Positions 15,029-22,423 of a stretch of 34,889 nt of DNA are shown one piece after another. The notes beneath the pieces are model-generated. The model was not told where the DNA came from. It ran no database searches and saw only the letters and a program-made list of their open reading frames with translations. The stretch lies in assembly GCA_013201395.1 (NCBI GenBank), contig JABMJD010000021.1:1-34889 (forward strand), written 5' to 3'. The DNA comes from Candidatus Syntrophopropionicum ammoniitolerans. GTDB lineage: Bacteria > Bacillota > Desulfotomaculia > Desulfotomaculales > Pelotomaculaceae. The stretch's first letter is position 1. Each line of letters begins with the position of its first letter. Position numbers and translations under genes: made by a program.

Positions 15029-15739
15029 GTGAAACTTCTTGTAATAGCTGGCCCCCCATCTTCTGGAAAAACTTCTTTGGTCAAACAAATCGTTAAAAAA
15101 ATGAAGCATGACATGAAAATAGCTTTCTTCAAAATAGATGTGGTTAAAGCCTTCGAAGATGTGGAGTTAAATAAGGAATTTGGCATATTAGCCAGGAAAT
15201 TTATTTCCGGTGACCTCTGCCCCGACCATGCCAGTGTAATGGTGCTTGGTGATGCTGTGGAATGGGCGGAAACAAACGGGGCCGAACTGTTTATTGTGGA
15301 AAGCGCCGGCCTCTGCCTGCGCTGCTCCCCTTACCTAAACCAGGGATTGGGGATCATCGTCCTCAGTTCTATTGCCGGTATCCATGCACCGGAAAAAATG
15401 GGCTGCATGGTCACCCTGGCTGATATCGCCGTGGTAACAAAAATTGACCTGGTAAGCCAGGCTGAAAGAGAGGTTTTGGTGCAAAAAATAAAGGAAACCC
15501 ACCCAGATTTAATCCTTATGGAAACCAATGCACTCCAGGGAACGTCACTACATCGGTTATATGAAATAATAAGAAAATCCAGTGATATTGACGCTGAAAC
15601 CCTGGTTTTAAAAGGAAATCCACCCCTCGGCACCTGTACAATCTGTGTCGGCAAAAAAGAAATTGGTTGGAAACATCACTTTGGGGTGATTCAAAAACTC
15701 GATGGGCAAACCGCAGAATACCTTTACAGAGGTGAATAG
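15029..15739 (+). CDS. SIMIBI/G3E-like GTPase (HypB/CobW-like; module gene 2)
   Basis: This 236-residue nucleotide-binding protein has a P-loop GPPSSGKTS (8-16), a switch-like segment G-D-L-C-P-D (61-66), the strand L-F-I-V-E-S-A-G (88-94) followed by C-L-R-C (96-99), and TKID (137-140) as guanine specificity motif. This pattern matches HypB/UreG/CobW-type metallochaperone GTPases. Extra cysteines (C64, C96, C99) and a C-terminal C-T-I-C pair (203-206) could bind a metal or an Fe-S cluster. The start is GTG 15029 with AGGTGG upstream. Two bases separate it from the Fe-S gene. The client enzyme is unknown. Confidence 0.8.
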   Translation: MKLLVIAGPPSSGKTSLVKQIVKKMKHDMKIAFFKIDVVKAFEDVELNKEFGILARKFISGDLCPDHASVMVLGDAVEWAETNGAELFIVESAGLCLRCSPYLNQGLGIIVLSSIAGIHAPEKMGCMVTLADIAVVTKIDLVSQAEREVLVQKIKETHPDLILMETNALQGTSLHRLYEIIRKSSDIDAETLVLKGNPPLGTCTICVGKKEIGWKHHFGVIQKLDGQTAEYLYRGE

Positions 15740-15741
15740 AT

Positions 15742-16389
15742 TTGTCTAAGAAACTGACATGGCTTCCACCGGGTAAAAACTGTGGCCAGTGTGGCGAGAA
15801 AAGCTGCATAAATTTTCTACGCATGGTTGATGCCAAAAACAAAAGCCTTGCAGATTGTCCCTTCTACACAGAAAATATTGTCATGCTTCTTGGAAGTGGG
15901 GCTAACGAAACTGCCTATACCGGCCAAGATGTACTGGGACATACCTATGATTTTGTTCTTCACCCGCTACCAGGTGAGGTATCCGCTCGTAAAATAGTAC
16001 TCCCCTTTCGTGCAGACATAGTGGAGGTAATGGATATAAAAAAGGGTGATATTGTACTTGGTAGACCGATGGGGGCCGGTTGCCCCATACCCCACGTTTT
16101 ACAGGTGATTAAGGCAGAATGGCAAACAGGGTTGTTGTACACCTGGGTAGTGGGACCAAAATATTCTCGCGACAAGGAGGTAAAGGATGTAATAGCCTAC
16201 CACATGATTGGGTTTGAGGGTCTGGCCAAAAACATCGTCAAGGAGCCCGTCTTCGGCTGCCGGGCATCCTTTTTACCAGGTTTTTGTATGATGGCCTTAA
16301 ACCATACCGGGCTGGTAAACATGCTCCTGGAAAAAAGCTGTGGGCTCCATGTACGGATTGAAGACATTCATCTTCTGGCCGGCAAATAA
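15742..16389 (+). CDS. Fe-S cluster protein with N-terminal 4Fe-4S domain (module gene 3)
   Basis: A 215-residue protein whose N-terminus carries C14-x2-C17-x4-C22-x16-C39, the (Fe-S) domain also found at the N-terminus of corrinoid iron-sulfur proteins and RnfB. The remaining 170 residues form a domain I do not recognise, with conserved-looking turns (G-R-P-M-G-A-G-C-P-I-P-H-V and W-V-V-G-P-K-Y) and several more cysteines (C-R-A-S-F-L-P-G-F-C). It starts with TTG 15742, 7 bases after AGAGGTG and two bases after the GTPase stop codon, so the pair is tightly coupled. A role as scaffold or electron donor in metallocentre assembly is inferred. Confidence 0.75.
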   Translation: MSKKLTWLPPGKNCGQCGEKSCINFLRMVDAKNKSLADCPFYTENIVMLLGSGANETAYTGQDVLGHTYDFVLHPLPGEVSARKIVLPFRADIVEVMDIKKGDIVLGRPMGAGCPIPHVLQVIKAEWQTGLLYTWVVGPKYSRDKEVKDVIAYHMIGFEGLAKNIVKEPVFGCRASFLPGFCMMALNHTGLVNMLLEKSCGLHVRIEDIHLLAGK

Positions 16390-16425
16390 TGGGCCGGGGA
16401 AGAAAATTTCCAGCCCTGTCAAAAC

Positions 16426-16449
16426 AGCTGTCATGGAGACAGCTTTCTT
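16426..16449 (+). terminator. Intrinsic terminator of the three-gene module
   Basis: Arms AGCTGTC (16426-16432) and GACAGCT (16438-16444) enclose a 5-base loop, followed by a T-rich tract (TTCTTTTT). It lies between this module and convergent yitT. Confidence 0.8.
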
Positions 16450-16453
16450 TTTA

Positions 16454-17353
16454 CTATTCTGTTTTCGTAAAACCTTTTCCCATCACGTCTACTGTCTCCG
16501 TAATAAAGATAAATGCGTCCCCGTCAATTTCCAGCACAATTTCTTTGATTTTTGCTATTTGATAATGGCTGACGATACAGTTGATTAGCTTTTTCGGCTC
16601 ACCTGTATAGGCTCCATATCCTTCCAGGTAGGTGACTCCACGATAGGTTTCTTTCATAATCCGGTCTGCCATTTCACTGCTGCGGCTGGAAATGATGGTG
16701 ACAGATTTATTGCGGTTAAAACCGTCAATTACGGAGTCAGTAACCCTGGCTGTCACCCACATGCTAATAGCGGTATACATGGCAATTTTTAAATCAAAGA
16801 AAAAAAGGGAAAGGAACAGTACTACTATGTTGCAATAAAAACTAGTAGCCCCGATGGAAATGTTTTTCTTCTTTTTCATGATGATGGCTGCAATATCCGT
16901 CCCACCGGTAGATGCGCCAAACTTGATTATAATGCCCACTCCAATGCCGCTTACTACACCGGAAAAAATGGACGCCAGAAAAAGGTCCAGAGTGGGCGTA
17001 GGAATGTATAGCGCCGTTAGAGGCAAGGCCAAAATCACAACCCCTGTCCCTAATGCGCTGTACAAAACCATTTTCCATCGCAGCTCCCTAAAACCCCAGA
17101 TAAATATTGGAATATTGAGTATAAATATACCCAGGTTCACTGGAAAACCAACAAGATAATTGCCCATTATGGCCAGGCCGGAAATCCCACCGGCCAGCAG
17201 CCCATAGGGCAACACAAAAACATTATAGGAAACTGCTATCAGGGCAGCGCCGGCGGCAATACCGGATATTTTTTTCAAAAATTTAAAAGCCACCCGCAAT
17301 TTGGCAGCATAATTTTTCCTGAATTTTTCTTTTTTCTTCATAATTTCAGGCAT
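16454..17353 (-). CDS. YitT-family membrane protein (DUF2179)
   Basis: A 299-residue protein with an N-terminal YitT membrane domain of five to six helices (about residues 28-205, with G-G-I-S-G-L-A near 57 and the G-A-S-T-G-G-T-D-I-A-A motif near 147). It ends in the cytoplasmic DUF2179 domain (about 220-290), which closes with I-T-E-T-V-D-V-M-G-K-G-F. The family is widespread in Firmicutes and its substrate is unknown. The start ATG 17353 has AGGGTGA 9 bases upstream. It is monocistronic and divergent from the ABC/GntR operon. Confidence 0.9.
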   Translation of the reverse strand: MPEIMKKKEKFRKNYAAKLRVAFKFLKKISGIAAGAALIAVSYNVFVLPYGLLAGGISGLAIMGNYLVGFPVNLGIFILNIPIFIWGFRELRWKMVLYSALGTGVVILALPLTALYIPTPTLDLFLASIFSGVVSGIGVGIIIKFGASTGGTDIAAIIMKKKKNISIGATSFYCNIVVLFLSLFFFDLKIAMYTAISMWVTARVTDSVIDGFNRNKSVTIISSRSSEMADRIMKETYRGVTYLEGYGAYTGEPKKLINCIVSHYQIAKIKEIVLEIDGDAFIFITETVDVMGKGFTKTE

Positions 17354-17380
17354 AAACAGTGTTCACCCTAAAATCAAACT

Positions 17381-17407
17381 GCTCCCCAGGAAGGGAGCTT
17401 TTTTATT
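17381..17407 (+). terminator. Terminator-like hairpin facing plus, without an upstream plus-strand gene
   Basis: GCTCCC (17381-17386) and GGGAGC (17393-17398) are followed by TTTTTTATT. It has the form of an intrinsic terminator on the plus strand, but the nearest plus-strand gene ends 1 kb away beyond yitT. It may stop antisense read-through, or be a leader hairpin on the minus-strand yitT transcript. Confidence 0.45.
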
Positions 17408-17469
17408 AGGCCATTAGTTACAGACCCACCACAATCTTACTACCCTGGCAACAAATTTTCAATTAAAAA

Positions 17470-17498
17470 TTGACAGTCATAGTGACATGGTGTACCAT
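17470..17498 (+). promoter_or_regulatory. Promoter and operator of the ABC/GntR operon
   Basis: A -35 box TTGACA (17470-17475), a 17-base spacer and a -10 box TACCAT (17493-17498) form the promoter. An imperfect palindrome ATGGT-GT-ACCAT (17487-17498) covers the -10 box, and a direct repeat (TACAGT, twice, 17507-17520) lies just downstream. The placement fits autorepression by the GntR protein encoded as the second gene. Confidence 0.65.
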
Positions 17499-17540
17499 TA
17501 ACCTAGTACAGTGATACAGTAAGATTGAGGGGGATTGATT

Positions 17541-18323
17541 ATGAACGCCTGGATTTGTTTACTAAAAAAGGAATTCCGCATGACCAGAAACTCTGCCCTT
17601 CTGTTGTTTGCCATTCTGTTTATCGGCGGCTTCTGGCTGGTCTATCTTTCTTACAGCCACAACATTGCTTTTGTTATTGGCCCAGCCGGTTTACTTTTAG
17701 TGGTTTTGCTGTTTTATCCCGCCATATATATGCTGAAAAGCCTGGCCTGGGAATGGAAGGTCACTCCCCTGCTGTGGCTACATTGCCCTCAGCCGGCTTG
17801 GATATTACTGGCAGCTAAGCTGGCGGTAGCCATACTGCAGATGGCAGCAATTATTATTGTGGCCGCGGTGCTGCTGCTGCTGGGGATTATTATCAACCCC
17901 CAACCAGAGCAGTTGTTGGGAAACATCAGTCTATCTTCATTACTGCCATTTGTGCTGGAAACCGGTACCTACGCAGCTATTTTCACCATTGCCGCCAGTA
18001 TTTATATTGGAGCATGGGCCACCCTGATTTCTGTCACCAACGCCCTGGCGGGAAATTTATTGGGCCGGCTGCGCTGGCTAGCAGGTATTGTTGTTTTCAC
18101 CGTAGCCCTATTGGGGTTCGGACAGCTGCAACAAACCAGTGCCTTCAGGTTCATCACTAATTGGGGGGCGATAAACATCAGCATCCGGCATCTTCCCCTG
18201 GCACCACAAACCCCAATAGACATGGGACAGGTTTTTGCAGGAGAGATAATATTTTATGTTTTGCTGACAGTAGCCTTATATGCTCTATCGGCCTGGTTGA
18301 TAGAGCATAAAATAGAGGTGTAG
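17541..18323 (+). CDS. ABC-2-type transporter permease
   Basis: A 260-residue membrane protein with about six hydrophobic helices (near residues 19-38, 42-68, 95-120, 135-160, 170-195 and 235-255) and few charged loops, typical of single-component ABC-2 permeases of YtrC type. It starts at ATG 17541, 7 bases after GAGGGGGA; a TTG two codons earlier is less likely. It is the first gene of an operon with a GntR regulator and an ABC ATPase. The substrate is unknown; related operons respond to cell-wall antibiotics. Confidence 0.8.
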   Translation: MNAWICLLKKEFRMTRNSALLLFAILFIGGFWLVYLSYSHNIAFVIGPAGLLLVVLLFYPAIYMLKSLAWEWKVTPLLWLHCPQPAWILLAAKLAVAILQMAAIIIVAAVLLLLGIIINPQPEQLLGNISLSSLLPFVLETGTYAAIFTIAASIYIGAWATLISVTNALAGNLLGRLRWLAGIVVFTVALLGFGQLQQTSAFRFITNWGAINISIRHLPLAPQTPIDMGQVFAGEIIFYVLLTVALYALSAWLIEHKIEV

Positions 18324-18327
18324 TGGG

Positions 18328-18717
18328 ATGGGGGAGAAATTTGACAATACCCAGCCCATTTACCTACAAATCTTACAGCGCCTCTGTCAACAACTGGTCA
18401 GGGGTGAGATCAAAGCCGGTCAGAAATTACCGTCCATCCGGGATATGGCCCTGCATATGGGGGTAAACCCCAATACCATCCAAAGGGTTTATAATGAGCT
18501 GGAACAACTGGAGATTGCTGAAACCAGACGCGGCCTGGGTTCCTATGTCACAGAAAATGAAGAACAGTTGAGCCGACTGCGGGAAGATTTAAAAAGAAAA
18601 CAGATTGGCCGCTTTGTTAAAGACATGCGGGAGTCAGGCTTTAGCCCGGGAGAGATCATCGAAGGAGTAGACAACGAACTGAAAATACAAGAAAGCAAGG
18701 ACGCGGAGGGGGTATAA
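18328..18717 (+). CDS. Short GntR-family regulator, YtrA type
   Basis: This 129-residue protein is a winged helix (about residues 8-75: Y-L-Q-I-L-Q-R-L, then G-Q-K-L-P-S-I-R-D-M-A-L, then N-P-N-T-I-Q-R-V-Y-N-E-L-E) plus a short dimerising helical tail. There is no large effector domain, as in the YtrA subfamily that controls ABC transporter operons. It starts 5 bases after the permease stop codon with GAGGTG upstream. The operator at the operon promoter is inferred to be its target. Confidence 0.9.
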   Translation: MGEKFDNTQPIYLQILQRLCQQLVRGEIKAGQKLPSIRDMALHMGVNPNTIQRVYNELEQLEIAETRRGLGSYVTENEEQLSRLREDLKRKQIGRFVKDMRESGFSPGEIIEGVDNELKIQESKDAEGV

Positions 18718-18719
18718 TC

Positions 18720-19424
18720 ATGTCTGAACATATTGTGACCTTTAGCAACGTGAGCAAAAAATATCTTAACCAATATGCTTTAAACGATATCAGCTTTGAG
18801 TTAGCATCCGGCAAAATAACCGCCCTCGTCGGCCCCAACGGCAGCGGCAAATCAACGATTCTAAAATTAACCGCCGGGTTGATTCGGCCCAGCAGCGGTT
18901 CGGTGACTGTAAACGGCAGGACTGCATGCCGCCTTATTGCGGCTGAGGTAGCCTTTCTCTCAGAAAAAGATGTTCTGTACCCCTTCTTTACAGTGGATGA
19001 AACCATTAAATTCAATGCCGGCCTCTTTGTAGATTTTGATCTACAAAAGGCTGGGGAAATTTTGCACTTCATGGGGCTAGAGAAGAACAAAAAGGTCCGG
19101 CATCTGTCAAAAGGGAACCTGGGGAGGTTAAAAATTACTTTGGCCCTATCACGCCGGGCACCGCTGATCCTGATGGATGAACCCCTGGCCGGGTTAGACC
19201 CCCTGGCCCGGGACGCCATAATCAAATCTATGATTTCTCACATAGATCTAGGGCAGCAAACAGTTTTGCTTTCGACCCACGAGGTGTCCGAGGTGGAGCC
19301 GGTGTTGGACATGGTCATATCCCTCCATAACGGAAGCATCAAAGGCATCGAGGAGGTAGAAAAAATCCGTGAAAACTACGGGCTGAGCCTGTTGGATTGG
19401 ATGAAAAAAACTATTGTAAACTAA
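18720..19424 (+). CDS. ABC transporter ATP-binding protein (YtrB type)
   Basis: A 234-residue ABC ATPase with Walker A GPNGSGKS near residue 38, a rather degenerate signature (L-S-K-G-N-L-G-R-L-K near 128), Walker B L-I-L-M-D-E-P near 147, a D-loop (L-A-G-L-D-P) and a switch histidine in L-S-T-H-E. The degenerate LSKGN signature is common in ABC-2 exporters of this type. It begins two bases after the gntR stop codon with GGAGGGGG upstream. It pairs with the permease at 17541 to make a small exporter. Confidence 0.9.
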   Translation: MSEHIVTFSNVSKKYLNQYALNDISFELASGKITALVGPNGSGKSTILKLTAGLIRPSSGSVTVNGRTACRLIAAEVAFLSEKDVLYPFFTVDETIKFNAGLFVDFDLQKAGEILHFMGLEKNKKVRHLSKGNLGRLKITLALSRRAPLILMDEPLAGLDPLARDAIIKSMISHIDLGQQTVLLSTHEVSEVEPVLDMVISLHNGSIKGIEEVEKIRENYGLSLLDWMKKTIVN

Positions 19425-19460
19425 AAATATATTGTACCCTGCTATATTTTCTCCAAAACA

Positions 19461-19503
19461 CCTTTGACATGGATGACTCCAACCAGTTTATCCATGTCAA
19501 AGG
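19461..19503. repeat. Perfect 14-base inverted repeat between convergent operons
   Basis: CCTTTGACATGGAT (19461-19474) and its exact complement (19490-19503) flank a 15-base loop. It lies between the stop codons of the ABC operon and yqeC. Neither side has a T-run, so it is not a standard intrinsic terminator, though it may act as a bidirectional one. Confidence 0.7.
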
Positions 19504-19536
19504 GCTAGGAGAAGAGTATAGGGAGGTTAAAGTTTT

Positions 19537-20295
19537 TTAATTTATAATATCAATTACCGGGTTATCGCCAATTGCTGACCCCAAAATAACACTGCTAATC
19601 CTGCCCCCAAGCAACAGCCGGGCCAATTTGTATCCTGCAGCCCTATTAACCAACAGGTCCATTTTATTTATGAACGCAACAATTCTAGCTGTGGGGGGAC
19701 AGGTGCGCAAAACCCCTCGAGGATGCCTGACCAGCCCGGCAATATCCTCAGCACCCATTACCGTCCCAGGCTTTAGCCCGGTCATCCGGGTAATTATTTG
19801 CAAACGATGTACGGTATCATCATTAAGGATCCCGCCAATAGCATCAGCCCCGATGACCAGAATCAACACTGTCGTGAACTGAGGGATCACTGGTTCATGA
19901 TCAAGATAACCTTTGAGGGAACGCCCCTTTGAACCGTCAGCTTCTATTAATACATAATCAGTCATACTGTAATTTTCGCTTATTAGCTGATCTAGTTTTT
20001 CCGCACCGAAACCTTCAATTTTATTATTGGGCACCAACCGCAACCCCAAAATTGGCCTGATTCCAGCTCCAACGGCAGCCTGTAGTATCTCTATTACTGG
20101 TGCCTGATTTGATAGCAACACTACAGGATGTTTATCATTTGCCGGCCGAAATATTTTAGTTGTTGTGGTTATTATTACCCGGTGACTATTGGGGATTTCT
20201 TCACTTAATCGAAACATCAGTGACGTTTTGCCGCCGCCGCCGACAAATGATACGACTTCCCGATCCGATAGACCCAGGGCTTCTATTATTTTCAC
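19537..20295 (-). CDS. yqeC: YqeC, selenium-dependent molybdenum hydroxylase accessory protein
   Basis: A 252-residue P-loop protein with F-V-G-G-G-G-K-T-S-L near residue 17, I-T-T-T-T-K-I-F near 42, Y-V-L-I-E-A-D-G-S-K-G near 114, and N-K-M-D near 213. This is the pattern of YqeC, found only with selenium-dependent molybdenum hydroxylases and proposed to help mature their labile selenium cofactor. The start is GTG 20295 with AAGGGA upstream, 15 bases after the yqeB stop codon. It is last in the run of maturation genes and ends near the 14-base inverted repeat. Confidence 0.85.
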   Translation of the reverse strand: MKIIEALGLSDREVVSFVGGGGKTSLMFRLSEEIPNSHRVIITTTTKIFRPANDKHPVVLLSNQAPVIEILQAAVGAGIRPILGLRLVPNNKIEGFGAEKLDQLISENYSMTDYVLIEADGSKGRSLKGYLDHEPVIPQFTTVLILVIGADAIGGILNDDTVHRLQIITRMTGLKPGTVMGAEDIAGLVRHPRGVLRTCPPTARIVAFINKMDLLVNRAAGYKLARLLLGGRISSVILGSAIGDNPVIDIIN

Positions 20296-20310
20296 GTTAT
20301 TTATCCCTTA

Positions 20311-21117
20311 TTACCTTTTGCTGGAGAGGTAACTGCATATAGCCTCCAGGGCGCCACCACCCACAGCAAGGGCCTTTTCTGATATAGTGTAACAATATTC
20401 CTTTTTGCCCCGGGGATCAATATCACCAATTTTCATGCCTCTAGATACCCAAGTACCGGCCCTGATCATGCCCCTGACAACACCAGCAATTTCCGTCTGC
20501 AAAGGAGTACCCCCAACAGTAAGAAGTTTTTCTCCCTTTTGTACCAAGTCTCCAATATTGCGCAACGGCTCAACTACCCCATCAGCCGGTGCTTTTAAAA
20601 GCCTTTCTGTCCCATAGCCCATTACGGCACCCGGTACACCTGTATCAGGGATAGCTTGCCCTTCATACAAGACTCGACCCAGGTAATGCCCCCTCTTTGT
20701 TTCCACTACGGCGTGAACATCAACGCCGGCAGTTAACCCGGGCCCCAAACCGATAACCAGAGGAGCATCATTTATGCTGGTACCGATATTTTTTTTAGCC
20801 ATCACACCGTCTATTAAAACCAACGGTTTTAGCTGATTTACCACTGCAGCCCGGGGATCTATGAGTAATGGTACCTTGCCTTTTTCTAATAATTGTTGGG
20901 CTTTTTCTCTATCTTCCGCCAGGACAGCCTCTATCCTCTCTACCCTCGTTGAACCGGTATAGACTGCTTCCGCAAAGGAAGCTGTCCGTCTTACTACCAG
21001 GGGCTGTGGCAACTCCGTCATTAATACCCGAAAACCACTTCTAAAAAGACGCCCGGCACAGCCTGTGGCCAAATCCCCGGCACCCTTAATTACCACCAAC
21101 TGCCCGACAAAGCTCAA
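20311..21117 (-). CDS. yqeB: YqeB (EF2563 type), selenium-dependent hydroxylase accessory protein
   Basis: A 268-residue protein with an N-terminal Rossmann-like motif (V-I-K-G-A-G-D-L-A-T-G) followed by R-R-T-A-S-F-A-E-A-V, I-N-D-A-P-L-V-I-G-L-G-P-G near the middle, and a lipoyl-like barrel near the end (A-P-A-D-G-V-V-E-P-L with G-E-K-L-L-T-V-G-G). This matches the YqeB/EF2563 family, a marker of selenium-dependent molybdenum hydroxylases. I start at TTG 21117, 6 bases after GGAGGTG; a start at 21147 has no such site. The gene overlaps the 3' end of the XdhC-like gene by 32 bases, implying coupled translation. Confidence 0.82.
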   Translation of the reverse strand: MSFVGQLVVIKGAGDLATGCAGRLFRSGFRVLMTELPQPLVVRRTASFAEAVYTGSTRVERIEAVLAEDREKAQQLLEKGKVPLLIDPRAAVVNQLKPLVLIDGVMAKKNIGTSINDAPLVIGLGPGLTAGVDVHAVVETKRGHYLGRVLYEGQAIPDTGVPGAVMGYGTERLLKAPADGVVEPLRNIGDLVQKGEKLLTVGGTPLQTEIAGVVRGMIRAGTWVSRGMKIGDIDPRGKKEYCYTISEKALAVGGGALEAICSYLSSKR

Positions 21118-22255
21118 AAGGTTCACCTCCGTAGAATATTTCAGCATAGCTGCTTACTGGTTCAACGAAAACCTCTACCGCTCCACCACATACCATACCG
21201 TCTGCAACTGCTATATCTGCATCCATTGATACCTTATAAATCATCGGCAAATAGTCATTCATGACGTTTATGGCCCGCATTTTTATTTCATGTTCTGCAT
21301 AACCGCCGCCAATGGTACCGCAAATATGGCCATCCCTGTATACAAGCATCCTGGCCCCGGCCTTACGGGGCGTCGACCCTATCGACTTAACTATGGTAGC
21401 CATGGCGGCCGGGATGTTTTCGCTGGCTGCCTTCACTGCTTTTCTCAAAATTTCCTGGTCCACAGCTTTTGGCATTTCACCGGTGTTTAGCCTCTTTTCT
21501 TTGGGTAGGCTACCATATTTAAGGGAATAACCCTTGCCCCCTCGCCGGGCCTTTACCAGCTCGGCAGCAATACTGATAGCAATTTCCTCCGGGGTTTGGG
21601 CCCCGATGTCCAGACCAACAGGCATGTATATGGAATCAACCAAAGGACGGTCAAAACCCTGGTGCATGAGCCCCTCTTTAATCATCCCCACCTTGCGGCT
21701 ACTCCCCACCATACCGATGTAGGCCACAGGATGCTTGAGGACCTTTTGCAAGCATTCCAGATCGTGCTGATGACCACGGGTAACAATAATCACACTACTT
21801 CGCGGGCCAAAGTCAAGATTTTCCTCAATGTATTCAAAACTAGAGGAGACACCTCTATCCGCAGCGGGAACATGTTCAAACGAAACAAATTCCGGTCGGT
21901 CATCAAACACTGTCACATGGTAACCCAGCAGACTACCGGCCGCCGCCAGGGGTTGGGCAATATGCCCCCCACCCAGAATGATCAATTCACATGGTGGGAA
22001 ATAGGGTTCAACAATGACTTCTGCTCTTTCATCCGGCCTTACTGGATTGTGGAGGCTGACAACCTTAAATTGCCCGCTGGCTAAAACCTTTCCCGCCTGT
22101 ACTGCCGCCTGGGTATCCAACCACATCAACCCCAAACTGCCTGCTTCTTCATCTATAGTAAAGGCTTTTTTCCTGCCAATCAGGTTGCATGACAAACCTT
22201 TCTGACCTATAACTGTGACAATAACAATTTCCTGGTTTAGTTTAAATATACCCAT
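21086..22255 (-). CDS. XdhC-family maturation protein with an additional C-terminal CoxI domain
   Basis: This 389-residue protein is longer than most XdhC. Residues 1-85 look like a degenerate CoxI-type domain, ending in V-I-V-E-P-Y-F-P-P. Residues 88-255 are the XdhC Rossmann domain (L-I-I-L-G-G-G-H-I-A, V-F-D-D-R-P-E-F, Y-I-G-M-V-G-S-S-R-K and the D-I-G-A-Q-T-P-E-E-I-A-I-S-I motif). Residues 275-378 form a complete second CoxI domain (G-S-T-P-R-K-A-G, G-T-I-G-G-G, V-C-G-G-A-V-E-V-F-V-E-P). XdhC proteins bind molybdenum cofactor and insert it with a terminal sulfur. Here the neighbours suggest selenium handling. The start ATG 22255 has GGGGGAGGGAG upstream. Confidence 0.85.
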   Translation of the reverse strand: MGIFKLNQEIVIVTVIGQKGLSCNLIGRKKAFTIDEEAGSLGLMWLDTQAAVQAGKVLASGQFKVVSLHNPVRPDERAEVIVEPYFPPCELIILGGGHIAQPLAAAGSLLGYHVTVFDDRPEFVSFEHVPAADRGVSSSFEYIEENLDFGPRSSVIIVTRGHQHDLECLQKVLKHPVAYIGMVGSSRKVGMIKEGLMHQGFDRPLVDSIYMPVGLDIGAQTPEEIAISIAAELVKARRGGKGYSLKYGSLPKEKRLNTGEMPKAVDQEILRKAVKAASENIPAAMATIVKSIGSTPRKAGARMLVYRDGHICGTIGGGYAEHEIKMRAINVMNDYLPMIYKVSMDADIAVADGMVCGGAVEVFVEPVSSYAEIFYGGEPFELCRAVGGN

Positions 22256-22378
22256 GCCAACTGCTCCCTCCCCCTATTCTGTCTTGTTGCCCCCAATATT
22301 TAGTATAAACGTAGCCCTTTATTAGGATATAGACTCCCACTGATGTTTTAGATACTATACTATGGAAATAGCCATTAA

Positions 22379-22413
22379 GCACGGGCTGCCCCATACAGCC
22401 GGCAGACCCGTGC
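22379..22413 (-). terminator. Strong hairpin after the molybdopterin subunit gene
   Basis: On the minus strand, GCACGGG-T-CTGCC pairs with GGCAGCCCGTGC across a 10-base loop, with a single bulged base. It begins 11 bases after the hydroxylase stop codon. Only TTAATGGCTATTT follows, so termination may be partial. It could set a lower level for the maturation genes downstream or stabilise the upstream mRNA. Confidence 0.5.
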
Positions 22414-22423
22414 CGGGCATTAT

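Noticed and set aside
18656-19225. Minus-strand open frame of 189 codons opposite the ABC ATPase
   Set aside because: It is antisense to a clear ABC ATPase and the end of the gntR gene; no motifs and no ribosome binding site.
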